This document shows, piece after piece, positions 1 to 8,455 of a DNA stretch of 64,000 nucleotides. The notes beneath the pieces were generated by a model, which saw only the letters and a list, made by a program, of their open reading frames with translations, made no database searches and had not been told where the DNA came from. Source of the DNA: an uncultured Lachnospiraceae bacterium (lineage in GTDB: Bacteria; Bacillota; Clostridia; Lachnospirales; Lachnospiraceae); the NCBI GenBank assembly GCA_949743325.1, contig CATJTQ010000089.1, positions 1 through 64,000 on the forward strand, written 5' to 3'. Position 1 is the first letter of the stretch. Every line of letters starts with the position of its first letter. A program made the position numbers and the translations under genes.

Positions 1-2
1 AT

Positions 3-45
3 AAAAAATCCGATGAATCAGAATTTATCTCATTCACCGGATTTT
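3..45 (-). terminator. Rho-independent terminator of the spore protein gene
   Basis: A 12-bp stem (7-18 with 32-43, one G-T pair) is followed on the minus strand by a run of T. It lies about 60 bases downstream of the spore protein stop codon. Confidence 0.85.
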
Positions 46-103
46 CTTTTAGACAAATTTTATTACAATTCTATTTGTTTTAATTTTTTATAATATCGAC
101 AGA

Positions 104-310
104 TTATTCTTTACCTGCCATCTGACGTTCCTGAGCTTCGATCATTTTCTTAACCATTCCGCCACCGATTGAACCGGCTTCTCTTGAACTTAAGTCACCA
201 TTGTATCCCTCTTTAAGGTTTACACCTAACTCTGAAGCTACTTCCATTTTAAATTTGTCCATTGCACCCTTAGCTTCGGGTACGTTTACTGTGTTATTAC
301 TTTTTGCCAT
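104..310 (-). CDS. Alpha/beta-type small acid-soluble spore protein
   Basis: Spore DNA-binding protein that coats and protects DNA in the dormant spore and is degraded by the Gpr protease at germination. The 68-residue product fits the family length. The germination protease region (KFKMEVASELGV) and the C-terminal G-S-I-G-G-G-M-V-K-K-M-I signature are visible. I chose the ATG at 310 because GGAGGTG sits 7 bases upstream; a longer frame to 364 has no better signal. It is monocistronic with its own terminator. Forespore (SigG) control is expected from the family but was not seen as a clear promoter. The gene indicates a sporulating organism. Confidence 0.95.
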   Translation of the reverse strand: MAKSNNTVNVPEAKGAMDKFKMEVASELGVNLKEGYNGDLSSREAGSIGGGMVKKMIEAQERQMAGKE

Positions 311-463
311 TTCTAAGCACCTCCGCTTTATAAATAGTTTGTCTGCCGTATATGCTTTTTGCATTCCGGCTTGTTATCAGATAAATCATTTTCATGACTT
401 ATCATGTTACTATTATGTCTCAGCTAAAAAAGATTATGTTGGTAATGAATGGCATAAATTTTA

Positions 464-1135
464 TTAAAATTCAATCATAGAATTAAGCGCTTCTGTTAAA
501 TCAGCGGCATATCTGTTATTACCTGTCTTGCTAACCGTAACTTTAACTTTTTTATATTTTCCATATTCAATATTCTCAAGTTCATCTTTATATGATGCAA
601 TCAATCCTTCAACAAATTTTTCTTCATATATAGAATCGCTGTCATACAAAAACTCACTATCTTCAGCGCGTGCATTAAATTCATTTATATATTTATCAAT
701 ATTTTTCTTTGAAATTTTAGAAAAAATTATACGTTTTACCTTTACAGTAACAGTATAACCTTCTTTAGTTTTTTTAACTTTTTTAATTTTAAATTTACTG
801 TAAGAATACACATCTTTCGAGAAATCTTGCAACATTTCCAGACTTTTATCACTTAAATTTTCTATTCCAAAGTATGCTGCATATGTTTCTGCCTGATAAC
901 GCAAATCTTCTTCTATTGATTCCTTAATTTCTGCATCACTTGCATTTGTAAGTTTTTTATACTCATCTGTCTCCTCATAACAAATTGCATATAATGCAGA
1001 TTTAACATATTTTTTTACTGGGAAACGAAACAGTGAAAAAATCCAAAATACTGCAGTAAATATGACTAAGATTACAATTACAACCAAAACCTTAGCAGGA
1101 AGCTTTACTGTTTTAATATTTCTACTATTTTTCAT
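464..1135 (-). CDS. Membrane-anchored protein of unknown function
   Basis: About 223 residues. A basic N-terminus is followed by one hydrophobic segment (about residues 14-37), then a soluble Lys/Glu-rich domain that probably lies outside the membrane. No lipobox, catalytic motif or known fold is recognised. The C-terminal part has an alternating beta-like pattern reminiscent of small lipoprotein-like domains. The ATG at 1135 is preferred over the upstream 1180 start because it has a purine-rich ribosome site and the N-terminus then matches the membrane anchor. It overlaps the end of the DJ-1 gene by 11 bases, so the two are probably translationally coupled and co-transcribed. Confidence 0.75.
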   Translation of the reverse strand: MKNSRNIKTVKLPAKVLVVIVILVIFTAVFWIFSLFRFPVKKYVKSALYAICYEETDEYKKLTNASDAEIKESIEEDLRYQAETYAAYFGIENLSDKSLEMLQDFSKDVYSYSKFKIKKVKKTKEGYTVTVKVKRIIFSKISKKNIDKYINEFNARAEDSEFLYDSDSIYEEKFVEGLIASYKDELENIEYGKYKKVKVTVSKTGNNRYAADLTEALNSMIEF

Positions 1136-1676
1136 ATACAATACCTTTTCCCAAATCCTTTGATGTATCATCATCAACAAGAAGAGCTGTCAGCTTCAAC
1201 CCAAAATCTATCGCAGTACCAACACCTCTGCTAGTTATAATATTGCCGTCAACAACAACAGACTCTTCTAAATATTCAGCTCCATTCAATTCACTTTCAA
1301 ATCCTGGATAACAGGTAGCTGATTTACCTTCAAGAAGACCTAAATGACCTAACACACTTGGAGCAGCACATATTGCTGCAATAAGTTTACCCTGTTTATC
1401 TGCTGATATTAATGCCTCTGCAACTTCTCTGCTTGCATCCAGATTTTTAGTTCCCGGCATACCTCCTGGCAAAATAAGTAAATCTGCATCTGAAATATCT
1501 GCATTATTTAATGAATTATTGACCGTTATCTCAATTCCATGAGAACCCGTCACTGTATCTAACCCATCAACTGACAGCATTTCAACTTGTACTCCTGCCC
1601 TCCTTAATAAATCTACAGGCGTCATTGCCTCCACTTCCTCAAATCCTTCTGCAAGAAAAATAACTGCTTTTTTCAT
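1125..1676 (-). CDS. DJ-1/PfpI family protein (ThiJ-like)
   Basis: 183-residue single-domain member of the DJ-1/PfpI superfamily, whose members include glyoxalases, deglycases, chaperones and proteases. The N-terminal strand and E-G-F-E-E motif are present. The nucleophile elbow with its cysteine (A-I-C-A-A-P) is intact, so the redox-active cysteine is kept. The ATG at 1676 has GGAGG 8 bases upstream; the frame extends to a TTG at 1691 that lies on the ribosome site itself. It follows the last Rnf-like gene by 37 bases on the same strand and may share its transcript. Substrate cannot be told from sequence. Confidence 0.9.
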   Translation of the reverse strand: MKKAVIFLAEGFEEVEAMTPVDLLRRAGVQVEMLSVDGLDTVTGSHGIEITVNNSLNNADISDADLLILPGGMPGTKNLDASREVAEALISADKQGKLIAAICAAPSVLGHLGLLEGKSATCYPGFESELNGAEYLEESVVVDGNIITSRGVGTAIDFGLKLTALLVDDDTSKDLGKGIVYEK

Positions 1677-1713
1677 ATCTGATACCTCCAACTTTCTAAA
1701 ATGTATATATATT

Positions 1714-2262
1714 TCACTCTATAAAACTTAATGCGATACCAACTATACCAAAAATTATTAATATAATAGGAACACCCCTAAATGATGGAAGAACATTTTC
1801 ATCCTCAATTCTTTCCATAACAGCACTAACTATAACAATTACAATGAAAAAACCCACTCCGCATGAAAAACCTGCAATAATATACTGCCAGATAGATAAA
1901 CCGCTGTCCACAACCGACAATCCCCATATTAAAGCTGTATTATCAATTAACATTATACCGCTAATTCTTTTTATCTCAGAAAAAAAATTAATTTTACTAA
2001 AACATATACACAAAGCAGCACTTACAACTGCCACAATAATAATATAGATAATTGGTTTTATATATGTAATAATATAAAAATTTATAATAAAATTTTCTAA
2101 CAATCCAAATAAAAATGAAGATACAGTCATAACAGCAACATTGACTATCCCAATTTTTGCAACTATTTTCCAATTATCTTTTTCTGAAGCAATCAACAAA
2201 ACCCCACAACCATAATATAACACAATATTATGAATAAACAAAGCACTAATTATCAAGCTCAC
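1714..2262 (-). CDS. RnfA-like membrane subunit, divergent
   Basis: 182-residue polytopic protein matching RnfA/NqrE in length and topology; the best match is the C-terminal P-S-F-R-G stretch followed by a last membrane helix. Canonical RnfA supplies two cysteines to the [2Fe-2S] cluster shared with RnfE. Here the second expected cysteine is Thr109 (D-N-T-A-L where T-N-C-A-V is usual), and the first (Cys19) appears shifted by about three residues. It starts with GTG inside the end of the RnfE-like gene (17-base overlap), behind GGAG. It is the last rnf gene; no rnfB follows. Probably part of a reduced or altered ion-pumping redox complex; activity is uncertain. Confidence 0.8.
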   Translation of the reverse strand: MSLIISALFIHNIVLYYGCGVLLIASEKDNWKIVAKIGIVNVAVMTVSSFLFGLLENFIINFYIITYIKPIIYIIIVAVVSAALCICFSKINFFSEIKRISGIMLIDNTALIWGLSVVDSGLSIWQYIIAGFSCGVGFFIVIVIVSAVMERIEDENVLPSFRGVPIILIIFGIVGIALSFIE

Positions 2263-2911
2263 TTGCCGCAGTCTCCTTTACTCCATCATCCATAAATTTT
2301 TTTCGCATCATAACAATATGTATTTTCTGCATACACCCTGCAATAATTCCCATTAAAATAAAACCGCCCGAACTATATTCAAAAAAATGAAAATTTTCTA
2401 AAATCCCTCTTACTGGTGGAATATTTATACCCAATATACTTGCTGATGTTAAAAACTCACGAAAAACACCATACAATAAAATTAATAACGCCCCTGTAAT
2501 ACCTATTTCAAAAGCATCTTTTAAAGAACTTTTATAATCTTTGTCAATCCTCGGACAGTCTATACACACTATAATAGCACAACTAACAGCAATTACAGGT
2601 ATATAATCAATAAGAGCAGTATAATTCCAGAATAATTTTACATTCAAAAGAAACATACTTATTGTTGTTGCAATTATAGCATTTATCAAAATATATACAA
2701 ACAATCTTATTTTTATTGGAATTACTTTTGCCAAAAAAGAACATATAAAAGCCGACAGTACATATGTCAAAATAATTGCTAATCCAACTGCAATACCAGA
2801 AATACTGTTTTGTACAGCTGAGACAAATATGGCTGCTGATATTATTCCTGCATTAAATTTATCTTCTCCCAAAATTTGCTCCCAAAAATATTTAATACTG
2901 TCATTAAACAT
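2246..2911 (-). CDS. RnfE-like membrane subunit, divergent
   Basis: 221-residue polytopic protein of the RnfE/NqrD family. The family features seen are the amphipathic start, six likely membrane segments and an R-E-F-L motif about residue 165. In an ungapped comparison with canonical RnfE the first cluster cysteine (L-G-L-C-P) is replaced by alanine near residue 27, while the second remains (A-V-S-C-A, Cys111). The ATG at 2911 lies inside the end of the RnfD-like gene (8-base overlap), leaving no room for rnfG, which normally sits between D and E. It overlaps the RnfA-like gene by 17 bases, so the four rnf-like genes form one tightly coupled unit. Confidence 0.8.
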   Translation of the reverse strand: MFNDSIKYFWEQILGEDKFNAGIISAAIFVSAVQNSISGIAVGLAIILTYVLSAFICSFLAKVIPIKIRLFVYILINAIIATTISMFLLNVKLFWNYTALIDYIPVIAVSCAIIVCIDCPRIDKDYKSSLKDAFEIGITGALLILLYGVFREFLTSASILGINIPPVRGILENFHFFEYSSGGFILMGIIAGCMQKIHIVMMRKKFMDDGVKETAASELDN

Positions 2912-3836
2912 TTTTTCCACCTCCCAAAATAAACGGCTTTGGTATTGTAATATCTTCAATAAACGGAGTAAATAAATTTACAATTAAAACTATAAAATAT
3001 ATATCTTCATTTCTATGACCCCAAATTCTCACCATAGCTGTAAATATACCCAATAAAATACCATATATTACTTGTCCCTTGTATGTTATCGGTGCGGTAG
3101 TATAATCAGTTGCAATAAACCATGCCACAAACAGGAACCCTCCTCCTGCAAACTGTGCCGCAATATAACCAGCATCAAAACCTCTTCCGCCAAATATAAT
3201 AAGCATAATTAAAAAGGAAATAGTATATGAAGCAGGTATATATACATCAATAACTCCAGAAACTACAAGGATAATTGCTCCAATAAGCAAAGCAGCAGCA
3301 CACACTTCACCCATACTTCCAACACTATCTCCGACTATCAAGCTAAGTGTATCTATATTTTTTCCATCAATTAAATTTTTCACTGAAAGATCTGCAGCAC
3401 CGTTTGAATACACTCTCATAACAGTAGGAAATGACAAAAATAGAAAGCATTTAGCTGCAGCAGAAGGATTTATAATATATTTTCCAATGCCTCCACAAAG
3501 TTTTTTTACAACAACTATTGCAAACACTCCGCCAATTACTCCCATATAATATGGAGCATATGCGGGCAGCAGCAGAGCAATCAGTATTCCTGTAACAACT
3601 GCACTTCCATCTTTTACAGTATTTCTCTTTTTAGTTATAAAACAAAACAGATATTCCACAAATATACATGCTAACACAGTGATAAATATATGAAATACTG
3701 CATTTAGTTTATATTTATAAACAGCAAAACAAACAATTGGAAGTAATGAAATGATAATTTTTATCATTATACTTACTGAGGTATCACCTCCTGAAATATA
3801 TGGCGAAGATCTAATATTTTTTAACTTTTCCTGCAT
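2904..3836 (-). CDS. RnfD-like membrane subunit lacking the FMN-attachment motif
   Basis: 310-residue polytopic protein clearly related to RnfD/NqrB: it has the S-P-Y-I-S start, D-G-S-A-V-V-T-G, G-G-I-G-K-Y-I-I-N-P and A-T-D-Y-T-T-A-P motifs in order. RnfD normally binds FMN covalently through Thr in an (S/T)GAT-P-L motif in the loop after the N-P segment. That loop is about ten residues shorter here and has no such motif. The start ATG is 1 base after the RnfC stop (TAAAATG) with GGGAGAG upstream. All reading frames are open, so this looks like remodelling rather than simple decay. Confidence 0.85.
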   Translation of the reverse strand: MQEKLKNIRSSPYISGGDTSVSIMIKIIISLLPIVCFAVYKYKLNAVFHIFITVLACIFVEYLFCFITKKRNTVKDGSAVVTGILIALLLPAYAPYYMGVIGGVFAIVVVKKLCGGIGKYIINPSAAAKCFLFLSFPTVMRVYSNGAADLSVKNLIDGKNIDTLSLIVGDSVGSMGEVCAAALLIGAIILVVSGVIDVYIPASYTISFLIMLIIFGGRGFDAGYIAAQFAGGGFLFVAWFIATDYTTAPITYKGQVIYGILLGIFTAMVRIWGHRNEDIYFIVLIVNLFTPFIEDITIPKPFILGGGKNV

Positions 3837-3837
3837 T

Positions 3838-5142
3838 TTAAAACTCTCCCAAACTATCTCTCATATACGTTATATAATCTGTCAACGGAATATGCGACGG
3901 ACAGACATAAGAACAACATCCGCACATTGAACAGCTATCTCCATGCCATTTCAAAAATTTACCGTAGTTACCCTTTTTTGCATAATAAAATAATTTTTCA
4001 GGAATTAGCCTATTTGGACATACCGCCGCACAACGGCTACATCTAATACACTCCTCTGGTTCATAATTTTCTGTTTCTCTTTTTGATAATATAAGTATAC
4101 TTTCAAGTGATGAAGTTACTGGTACATTTAAATCAGTCAATTCAATTCCTGTAAGCGGTCCTCCTGCAACAGTTATATAAGCGTCTTCATTTTGTCCGCC
4201 TGTAAACCTTATTACTTCTTCTATTGAAGTGCCAAATAACACCTCATAATTTCCAGGATTTACACACCCCTCACCAGAGAGAGTTATAACTCTGCTCATA
4301 GGCGGCAAACCCTCAAAGACTGCATTTGAAACTGCACACAATGTATCTACATTAATACATATAATACCATCAGACAATGCCTGTATTTCATTCTCAAAAG
4401 CTTTACCGCTTATTTGATATATCAAACGGCAGCAATCACCAGAGGGATATAAGTTGGGTATAATCTCAACCTCTACATTGGGCTCATTTTTAATCTTTTT
4501 CTCCATAATGGCGACTGCCTCTTTATTATCATCCCCAATTGCAATTATTATAACAGATTTTGGAAACAGATGCTTCATAACTCTAACTCCGTCAAAAATC
4601 ATATCTGAGTCATCTATAAATCTGCGGTATATAGATGTAAGATACGGTTCACACTCCACTCCGTTTATAATAACATAATTAGCATTATTTTCTCCGATCC
4701 TCTTTAATTTCTCATATAATGAAAATCCGCCTCTTATATATTCTCTTATACCATAAGCTCCCAAAAGATTTACAATCTGAATAAAGCTGAGCTGTTCTAT
4801 ATCTACAACTTCATCAAACTCTCCTTCTTCAAATTCCCCGTCATTCTCAATAATAATAGAATCATAAATCTTCATATCATAATTCTTTTTCTTTGCAACA
4901 GCTTTTACAATACCTGACACCGATGAATAAATACCAAGCGTACCATCAGAAGCTCCCGCAATTTGTTGTCCAATTTTAACCTTATCTCCAGCCTTTACAT
5001 AGGCTAAAGGACACTTGCCTTCACAGGGAATAAGAGGGTAGACCATATCATCTTCTGGCACAATAGAAATTATCTCACAATTTTTAGACTGTTCTTTATA
5101 TGGTCTTAACGCTATCCCGCCAAGGTAAGAATGTAATTTCAT
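3838..5142 (-). CDS. RnfC-like iron-sulfur subunit with altered nucleotide loop
   Basis: 434-residue peripheral subunit of the RnfC family. Two ferredoxin-type Cys motifs (C-I-R-C-S-R-C-A-A-V-C-P and C-S-M-C-G-C-C-S-Y-V-C-P, residues about 365-417) are complete, and the N-G-V-E-C-E-P-Y and Y-P-S-G motifs are kept. The glycine-rich NADH/FMN loop, usually G-L-G-G-A-G-F-P-T, reads E-Y-I-R-G-G-F-S-L (about 134-142), so flavin or NADH binding may be lost. The start at 5142 has AGGAGG 7 bases upstream. It is the first gene of the C-D-E-A operon. The protein is slightly short because it lacks the long Ala/Lys tail of enteric RsxC. Confidence 0.88.
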   Translation of the reverse strand: MKLHSYLGGIALRPYKEQSKNCEIISIVPEDDMVYPLIPCEGKCPLAYVKAGDKVKIGQQIAGASDGTLGIYSSVSGIVKAVAKKKNYDMKIYDSIIIENDGEFEEGEFDEVVDIEQLSFIQIVNLLGAYGIREYIRGGFSLYEKLKRIGENNANYVIINGVECEPYLTSIYRRFIDDSDMIFDGVRVMKHLFPKSVIIIAIGDDNKEAVAIMEKKIKNEPNVEVEIIPNLYPSGDCCRLIYQISGKAFENEIQALSDGIICINVDTLCAVSNAVFEGLPPMSRVITLSGEGCVNPGNYEVLFGTSIEEVIRFTGGQNEDAYITVAGGPLTGIELTDLNVPVTSSLESILILSKRETENYEPEECIRCSRCAAVCPNRLIPEKLFYYAKKGNYGKFLKWHGDSCSMCGCCSYVCPSHIPLTDYITYMRDSLGEF

Positions 5143-5182
5143 TAAACAGCCTCCTTCATACTCTAATTAAAATGAATAGTAT

Positions 5183-5210
5183 TTGCTAAATTTGTAATTT
5201 ATGGTATACT
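5183..5210 (+). promoter_or_regulatory. SigA-type promoter for the RNase H-like gene
   Basis: TTGCTA (5183-5188), a 16-base spacer and TATACT (5205-5210) with an upstream TG (extended -10). It is flanked by an 8-bp inverted repeat, ATTTGCTA (5181-5188) and TAGCAAAT (5217-5224), that could be an operator in this divergent intergenic region. Confidence 0.6.
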
Positions 5211-5275
5211 GATTCATAGCAAATTTCCTTTTTTATTTACATAAGATTTTAATAAAAATGCAAAGGACAGATCAA

Positions 5276-6367
5276 ATGATAACAATATCCAAAAAACTTG
5301 ATAATATAGAATTACTAACAAAAGACTTTACTCCTAAAAAAGACTGGCTTTTTTTTGATATTGAGACAACCGGTTTTTCTTCAAAGACAAATATACTTTA
5401 CTTAATAGGATGTATTTATTTTACTAACGATAAGTACTGTCTTATACAATGGCTGGCTCAATCTGACATTGATGAAAGCTCAATTCTGCTTGCTTTTTAT
5501 GAATTATCAAAGTCTTTCACTACAATACTTCACTACAATGGAAATGGTTTTGACATTCCATTTATTAAAGAAAAATTAAAAAAATATCAGATTCCATTAG
5601 ATTTTGATAATTTTAAAAATATTGATATATATAAAAATTTACAACCATATAAAAAACAGCTTAAGTTAGAAAATCTAAAGCAAAAAACTATTGAAAAATT
5701 TCTATGTATTAACAGAAATGATACAAAAAATGGCGGTGAACTCATCTCAGTATTTCGTGAATATGAAAAAAACGGCAGCAAACAAAATGAAGCAATGCTG
5801 CTGCTTCACAATGAAGAAGATGTTATCGGTATGGTTCAGCTTTTACCGATGTTTGCTTATCGTTCGCTATTTACTGGAAATATTTTATCTCCTGGATTTG
5901 AACTTCACTATTATACAAACAGCCGTGGTGAGCAAAAACAGGAAGGTATATTTTCATTTCAAATAAAAAATACTCTCCCAAAACGTATTTCCTGCAGTTA
6001 TGGTTCAATATATATGACCGCTCACAAAAACAATGGCAAAATAAAGATTGAAATAAACCAATGTGAATTAAAATATTTCTTTCCAAACTATCAGGACTAT
6101 TACTATCTTCCGCAAGAAGATACTTCAATACACAAAAGCGTAGCCTTTTATGTTGATAAAAATTTCCGCACAAAAGCCAAAGCAGCAAATTGTTACAGTA
6201 AAAAAACCGGAATTTTCCTTCCACAGGAAGAAGAAATAATAACACCATTTTTCAAAGAAGATTATCATGATAAATGTACTTTTTTTGAGATAACAGACGA
6301 ATTTTGCAGTAACAGCGCAGACCAGCTAAAATATATATTGCATCTGTTAAAACTTTTATCAACATAA
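5276..6367 (+). CDS. YprB-like ribonuclease H-fold exonuclease
   Basis: 363-residue protein with an N-terminal RNase H-like / DEDD 3'-5' exonuclease domain. Motifs seen are F-F-D-I-E-T-T-G-F (Exo I, residues about 27-35), H-Y-N-G-N-G-F-D-I-P (Exo II) and H-N-E-E-D-V (Exo III). The C-terminal half (about 200-363) is a less conserved domain typical of Lachnospiraceae YprB-like proteins. The ATG at 5276 is preferred to the one at 5258 because AAAGGA stands 8-9 bases before it. The gene stands alone between divergent and convergent neighbours. Metal-dependent nuclease activity on RNA or DNA ends is expected; the substrate is unknown. Confidence 0.85.
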   Translation: MITISKKLDNIELLTKDFTPKKDWLFFDIETTGFSSKTNILYLIGCIYFTNDKYCLIQWLAQSDIDESSILLAFYELSKSFTTILHYNGNGFDIPFIKEKLKKYQIPLDFDNFKNIDIYKNLQPYKKQLKLENLKQKTIEKFLCINRNDTKNGGELISVFREYEKNGSKQNEAMLLLHNEEDVIGMVQLLPMFAYRSLFTGNILSPGFELHYYTNSRGEQKQEGIFSFQIKNTLPKRISCSYGSIYMTAHKNNGKIKIEINQCELKYFFPNYQDYYYLPQEDTSIHKSVAFYVDKNFRTKAKAANCYSKKTGIFLPQEEEIITPFFKEDYHDKCTFFEITDEFCSNSADQLKYILHLLKLLST

Positions 6368-6410
6368 AAGAATTTTATAGTATTTTTAATATGTAATTTT
6401 ATAATAAGAT

Positions 6411-6443
6411 AAAAATAGAGTTGGATTAACTCCAACTCTATTC
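6411..6443 (-). terminator. Terminator overlapping the cheR stop codon
   Basis: Perfect 12-bp stem (6414-6425 with 6431-6442) with a 5-base loop, followed on the minus strand by TTTTT. The 3' end of cheR lies inside the hairpin. It faces the end of the plus-strand nuclease gene and may stop transcripts from both sides. Confidence 0.88.
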
Positions 6444-7211
6444 TTTTGTGTAAAAGAATGATTTTAATCTGTCGTAACCAAACTGTTTATATGCTGATAT
6501 CTGCTCAGTACTTCCTATAAACAATAATCCACCTTTTACAAGCGATTTGTTAAATTCAGCATATATGTCATCTTTTGCCTCATCTGTAAAATATATAACA
6601 ACATTTCTGCACACTATTAAATGACAGCCCTGTGGATAAGAATCTTTCAGCAAATTATGTTTTTTAAACTCTACTTGTTTTTTTATATCATCGCTTATCT
6701 GAAATGAGGGACCAATTTGTTTAAAATATTTCTGCTTAAATTCCTCAGGAACAGCAGCAATGCTTTTAGCGTTATACAATCCCATCCTAGCTTTGTCAAG
6801 CACCTGATTATCAATATCTGTAGCAATAATCTTCACTTTATTAATTGGAATATGTTTGGAAAATGCCATCACGAGTGAATATGGTTCATCCCCCGTAGAA
6901 CATGCCGCACTCCATATTTTGAGATTATTTCCAAATTTATTAATTAACATCGGAATAATCTCTTCATCAAGAATACGCCACTGATCAGGATTTCTATAAA
7001 ACTCTGAAACATTTATTGTCAGATAATTAACAAATTCTTCAAATAATTTCTGATCAGTCTTTATTGAATTCACAAATTGATCATATGTAGTCATATTATG
7101 CCTTTTTATAAGAGTATCTATTCTTCTTCTCATCTGACGCTCTTTATAGGCATTTAAATCGATACTAGTCAAGGCAAAAACTTTCTTTTTAAATCCTTCA
7201 TAATCATCCAT
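6438..7211 (-). CDS. cheR: CheR-type chemoreceptor glutamate methyltransferase
   Basis: 257-residue SAM-dependent methyltransferase. The N-terminal CheR helical domain (about 1-70) carries the R-R-R-I-D motif, and the Rossmann domain carries A-C-S-T-G-D-E-P-Y-S (about 105-114) and the C-R-N-V-V-I-Y-F stretch. It transfers methyl groups to receptor glutamates in chemotaxis. The ATG at 7211 has AAAGGAG 7 bases upstream; the TTG at 7217 is unlikely. No receptor, cheA, cheB or cheW gene is in the window, so this is a stand-alone copy that may serve a remote chemotaxis cluster. Confidence 0.92.
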   Translation of the reverse strand: MDDYEGFKKKVFALTSIDLNAYKERQMRRRIDTLIKRHNMTTYDQFVNSIKTDQKLFEEFVNYLTINVSEFYRNPDQWRILDEEIIPMLINKFGNNLKIWSAACSTGDEPYSLVMAFSKHIPINKVKIIATDIDNQVLDKARMGLYNAKSIAAVPEEFKQKYFKQIGPSFQISDDIKKQVEFKKHNLLKDSYPQGCHLIVCRNVVIYFTDEAKDDIYAEFNKSLVKGGLLFIGSTEQISAYKQFGYDRLKSFFYTKE

Positions 7212-7235
7212 GGGCAATTCTCCTTTTATATTATG

Positions 7236-7269
7236 TAGACTTCCCCCACTTAAAAGCGGGGGAAGTCCA
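7236..7269. repeat. GC-rich intergenic palindrome
   Basis: Perfect 10-bp inverted repeat GACTTCCCCC (7238-7247) and GGGGGAAGTC (7258-7267), with a 10-base spacer, between the S1 gene and cheR. It is strikingly GC-rich for this AT-rich genome and is not followed by a T run on either strand, so it is a poor intrinsic terminator. It could be an RNA processing or stability hairpin, or a solo end of an IS200/IS605-like element. Confidence 0.6.
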
Positions 7270-7318
7270 TACCCTATAAGTCTACCTAATATATAATATA
7301 AATTATAACATCGCTTAA

Positions 7319-8455
7319 TTACTCTGCTGATTCCTCTTTTGCCTCTTCTGATTTAACAATTTCATCAGCTGACTGCTCATTCAATTTAGTCTCATCATTA
7401 TCAGCTGACAATGCTTTCATACTTAAACTAATCTTCTTATCTTCCTCATTTAAATCAACAACTTTTGCCTCAATCTCTTGTCCTACAGATAAAACATCTG
7501 ATGGTTTATCAATATGTTCTTTAGCAATTTGAGATACATGCAGCAAAGCATCTATACCTGGCTCAAGCTCTACAAATGCACCAAAATCAATCATTCTCGC
7601 TACTTTACCTTTTACTATATTGCCAGCAGCATATTTCTCTGAAGCATTTAACCAAGGATTAGCATCTGGGAATTTAAGACTTAGGGCAACCTTTTCTCCA
7701 TTGATTTCTTTAATAAGTACTTTTAATGTGTCGCCAACATTAAACACTTTCTTAGGATTTTCCACTCTTCCCCATGACATCTCTGAAATATGAAGAAGTC
7801 CGTCAGCGCCTCCTAAATCAATAAATGCACCAAAGTCTGTTACATTCTTTACTGTACCTTCAACTGTATCACCGACATTTATTCTCTCAAACAGCTCTTT
7901 CTGCTTCTCTTTCTTAGCGGCAACTAAAAGCTGCTTTCTGTCACCGATAATTCTGCGGCGGCGAGGATTAAATTCACTGATAACAAACTCTATTTCCTGT
8001 CCTGTATATTTTGACAGATCTTTCTCATATGTGTCAGATACAAGACTTGCGGGAATAAATATACGGGATTCTTCATAGACAACACTTAAACCGCTTTGAA
8101 CTGCCTGTGTAACTTTAGCTGTAAGAACTTCTTTATTATTAAATGCCTCTTCAAGTCTTGCATTGCCTTTATCTGCAAGTAACCTTCTATATGTTAACGA
8201 TACCTGACCGTCACCATCGTTCAGTTTTAACACTTTTGCTTTCATTGTATCTCCAACTTTAACGGCTTTAGTCAAGTCAACATCCGGTACACTTGAATAC
8301 TCATTTTTAGGAATGATACCTTCTGATTTATAACCGATATCTAATATAATCTGATCATCTTTAATATCGATTACTATTCCTTCAACTTCCTCTCCCGTGC
8401 GTATTGTTTTCATTGATTGCTCAATCATTTCATCAAAGCTTAATTCTTCTGACAT
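7319..8455 (-). CDS. S1 RNA-binding protein (RpsA-like), four S1 domains
   Basis: 378-residue protein with four S1/OB-fold repeats, at about residues 20-88, 103-173, 191-260 and 276-348. Repeats 3 and 4 carry the strongest signature (D-F-G-A-F-I-D-L and D-F-G-A-F-V-E-L, each followed by G-L-L-H or A-L-L-H). The tail is acidic. In Clostridia this protein is encoded next to, or fused with, IspH; here they are separate but the genes overlap by 23 bases. The ATG at 8455 has AGGAGG 9 bases upstream, with a TTG alternative at 8461. It probably binds mRNA and assists translation, as RpsA-like proteins do. Confidence 0.9.
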   Translation of the reverse strand: MSEELSFDEMIEQSMKTIRTGEEVEGIVIDIKDDQIILDIGYKSEGIIPKNEYSSVPDVDLTKAVKVGDTMKAKVLKLNDGDGQVSLTYRRLLADKGNARLEEAFNNKEVLTAKVTQAVQSGLSVVYEESRIFIPASLVSDTYEKDLSKYTGQEIEFVISEFNPRRRRIIGDRKQLLVAAKKEKQKELFERINVGDTVEGTVKNVTDFGAFIDLGGADGLLHISEMSWGRVENPKKVFNVGDTLKVLIKEINGEKVALSLKFPDANPWLNASEKYAAGNIVKGKVARMIDFGAFVELEPGIDALLHVSQIAKEHIDKPSDVLSVGQEIEAKVVDLNEEDKKISLSMKALSADNDETKLNEQSADEIVKSEEAKEESAE

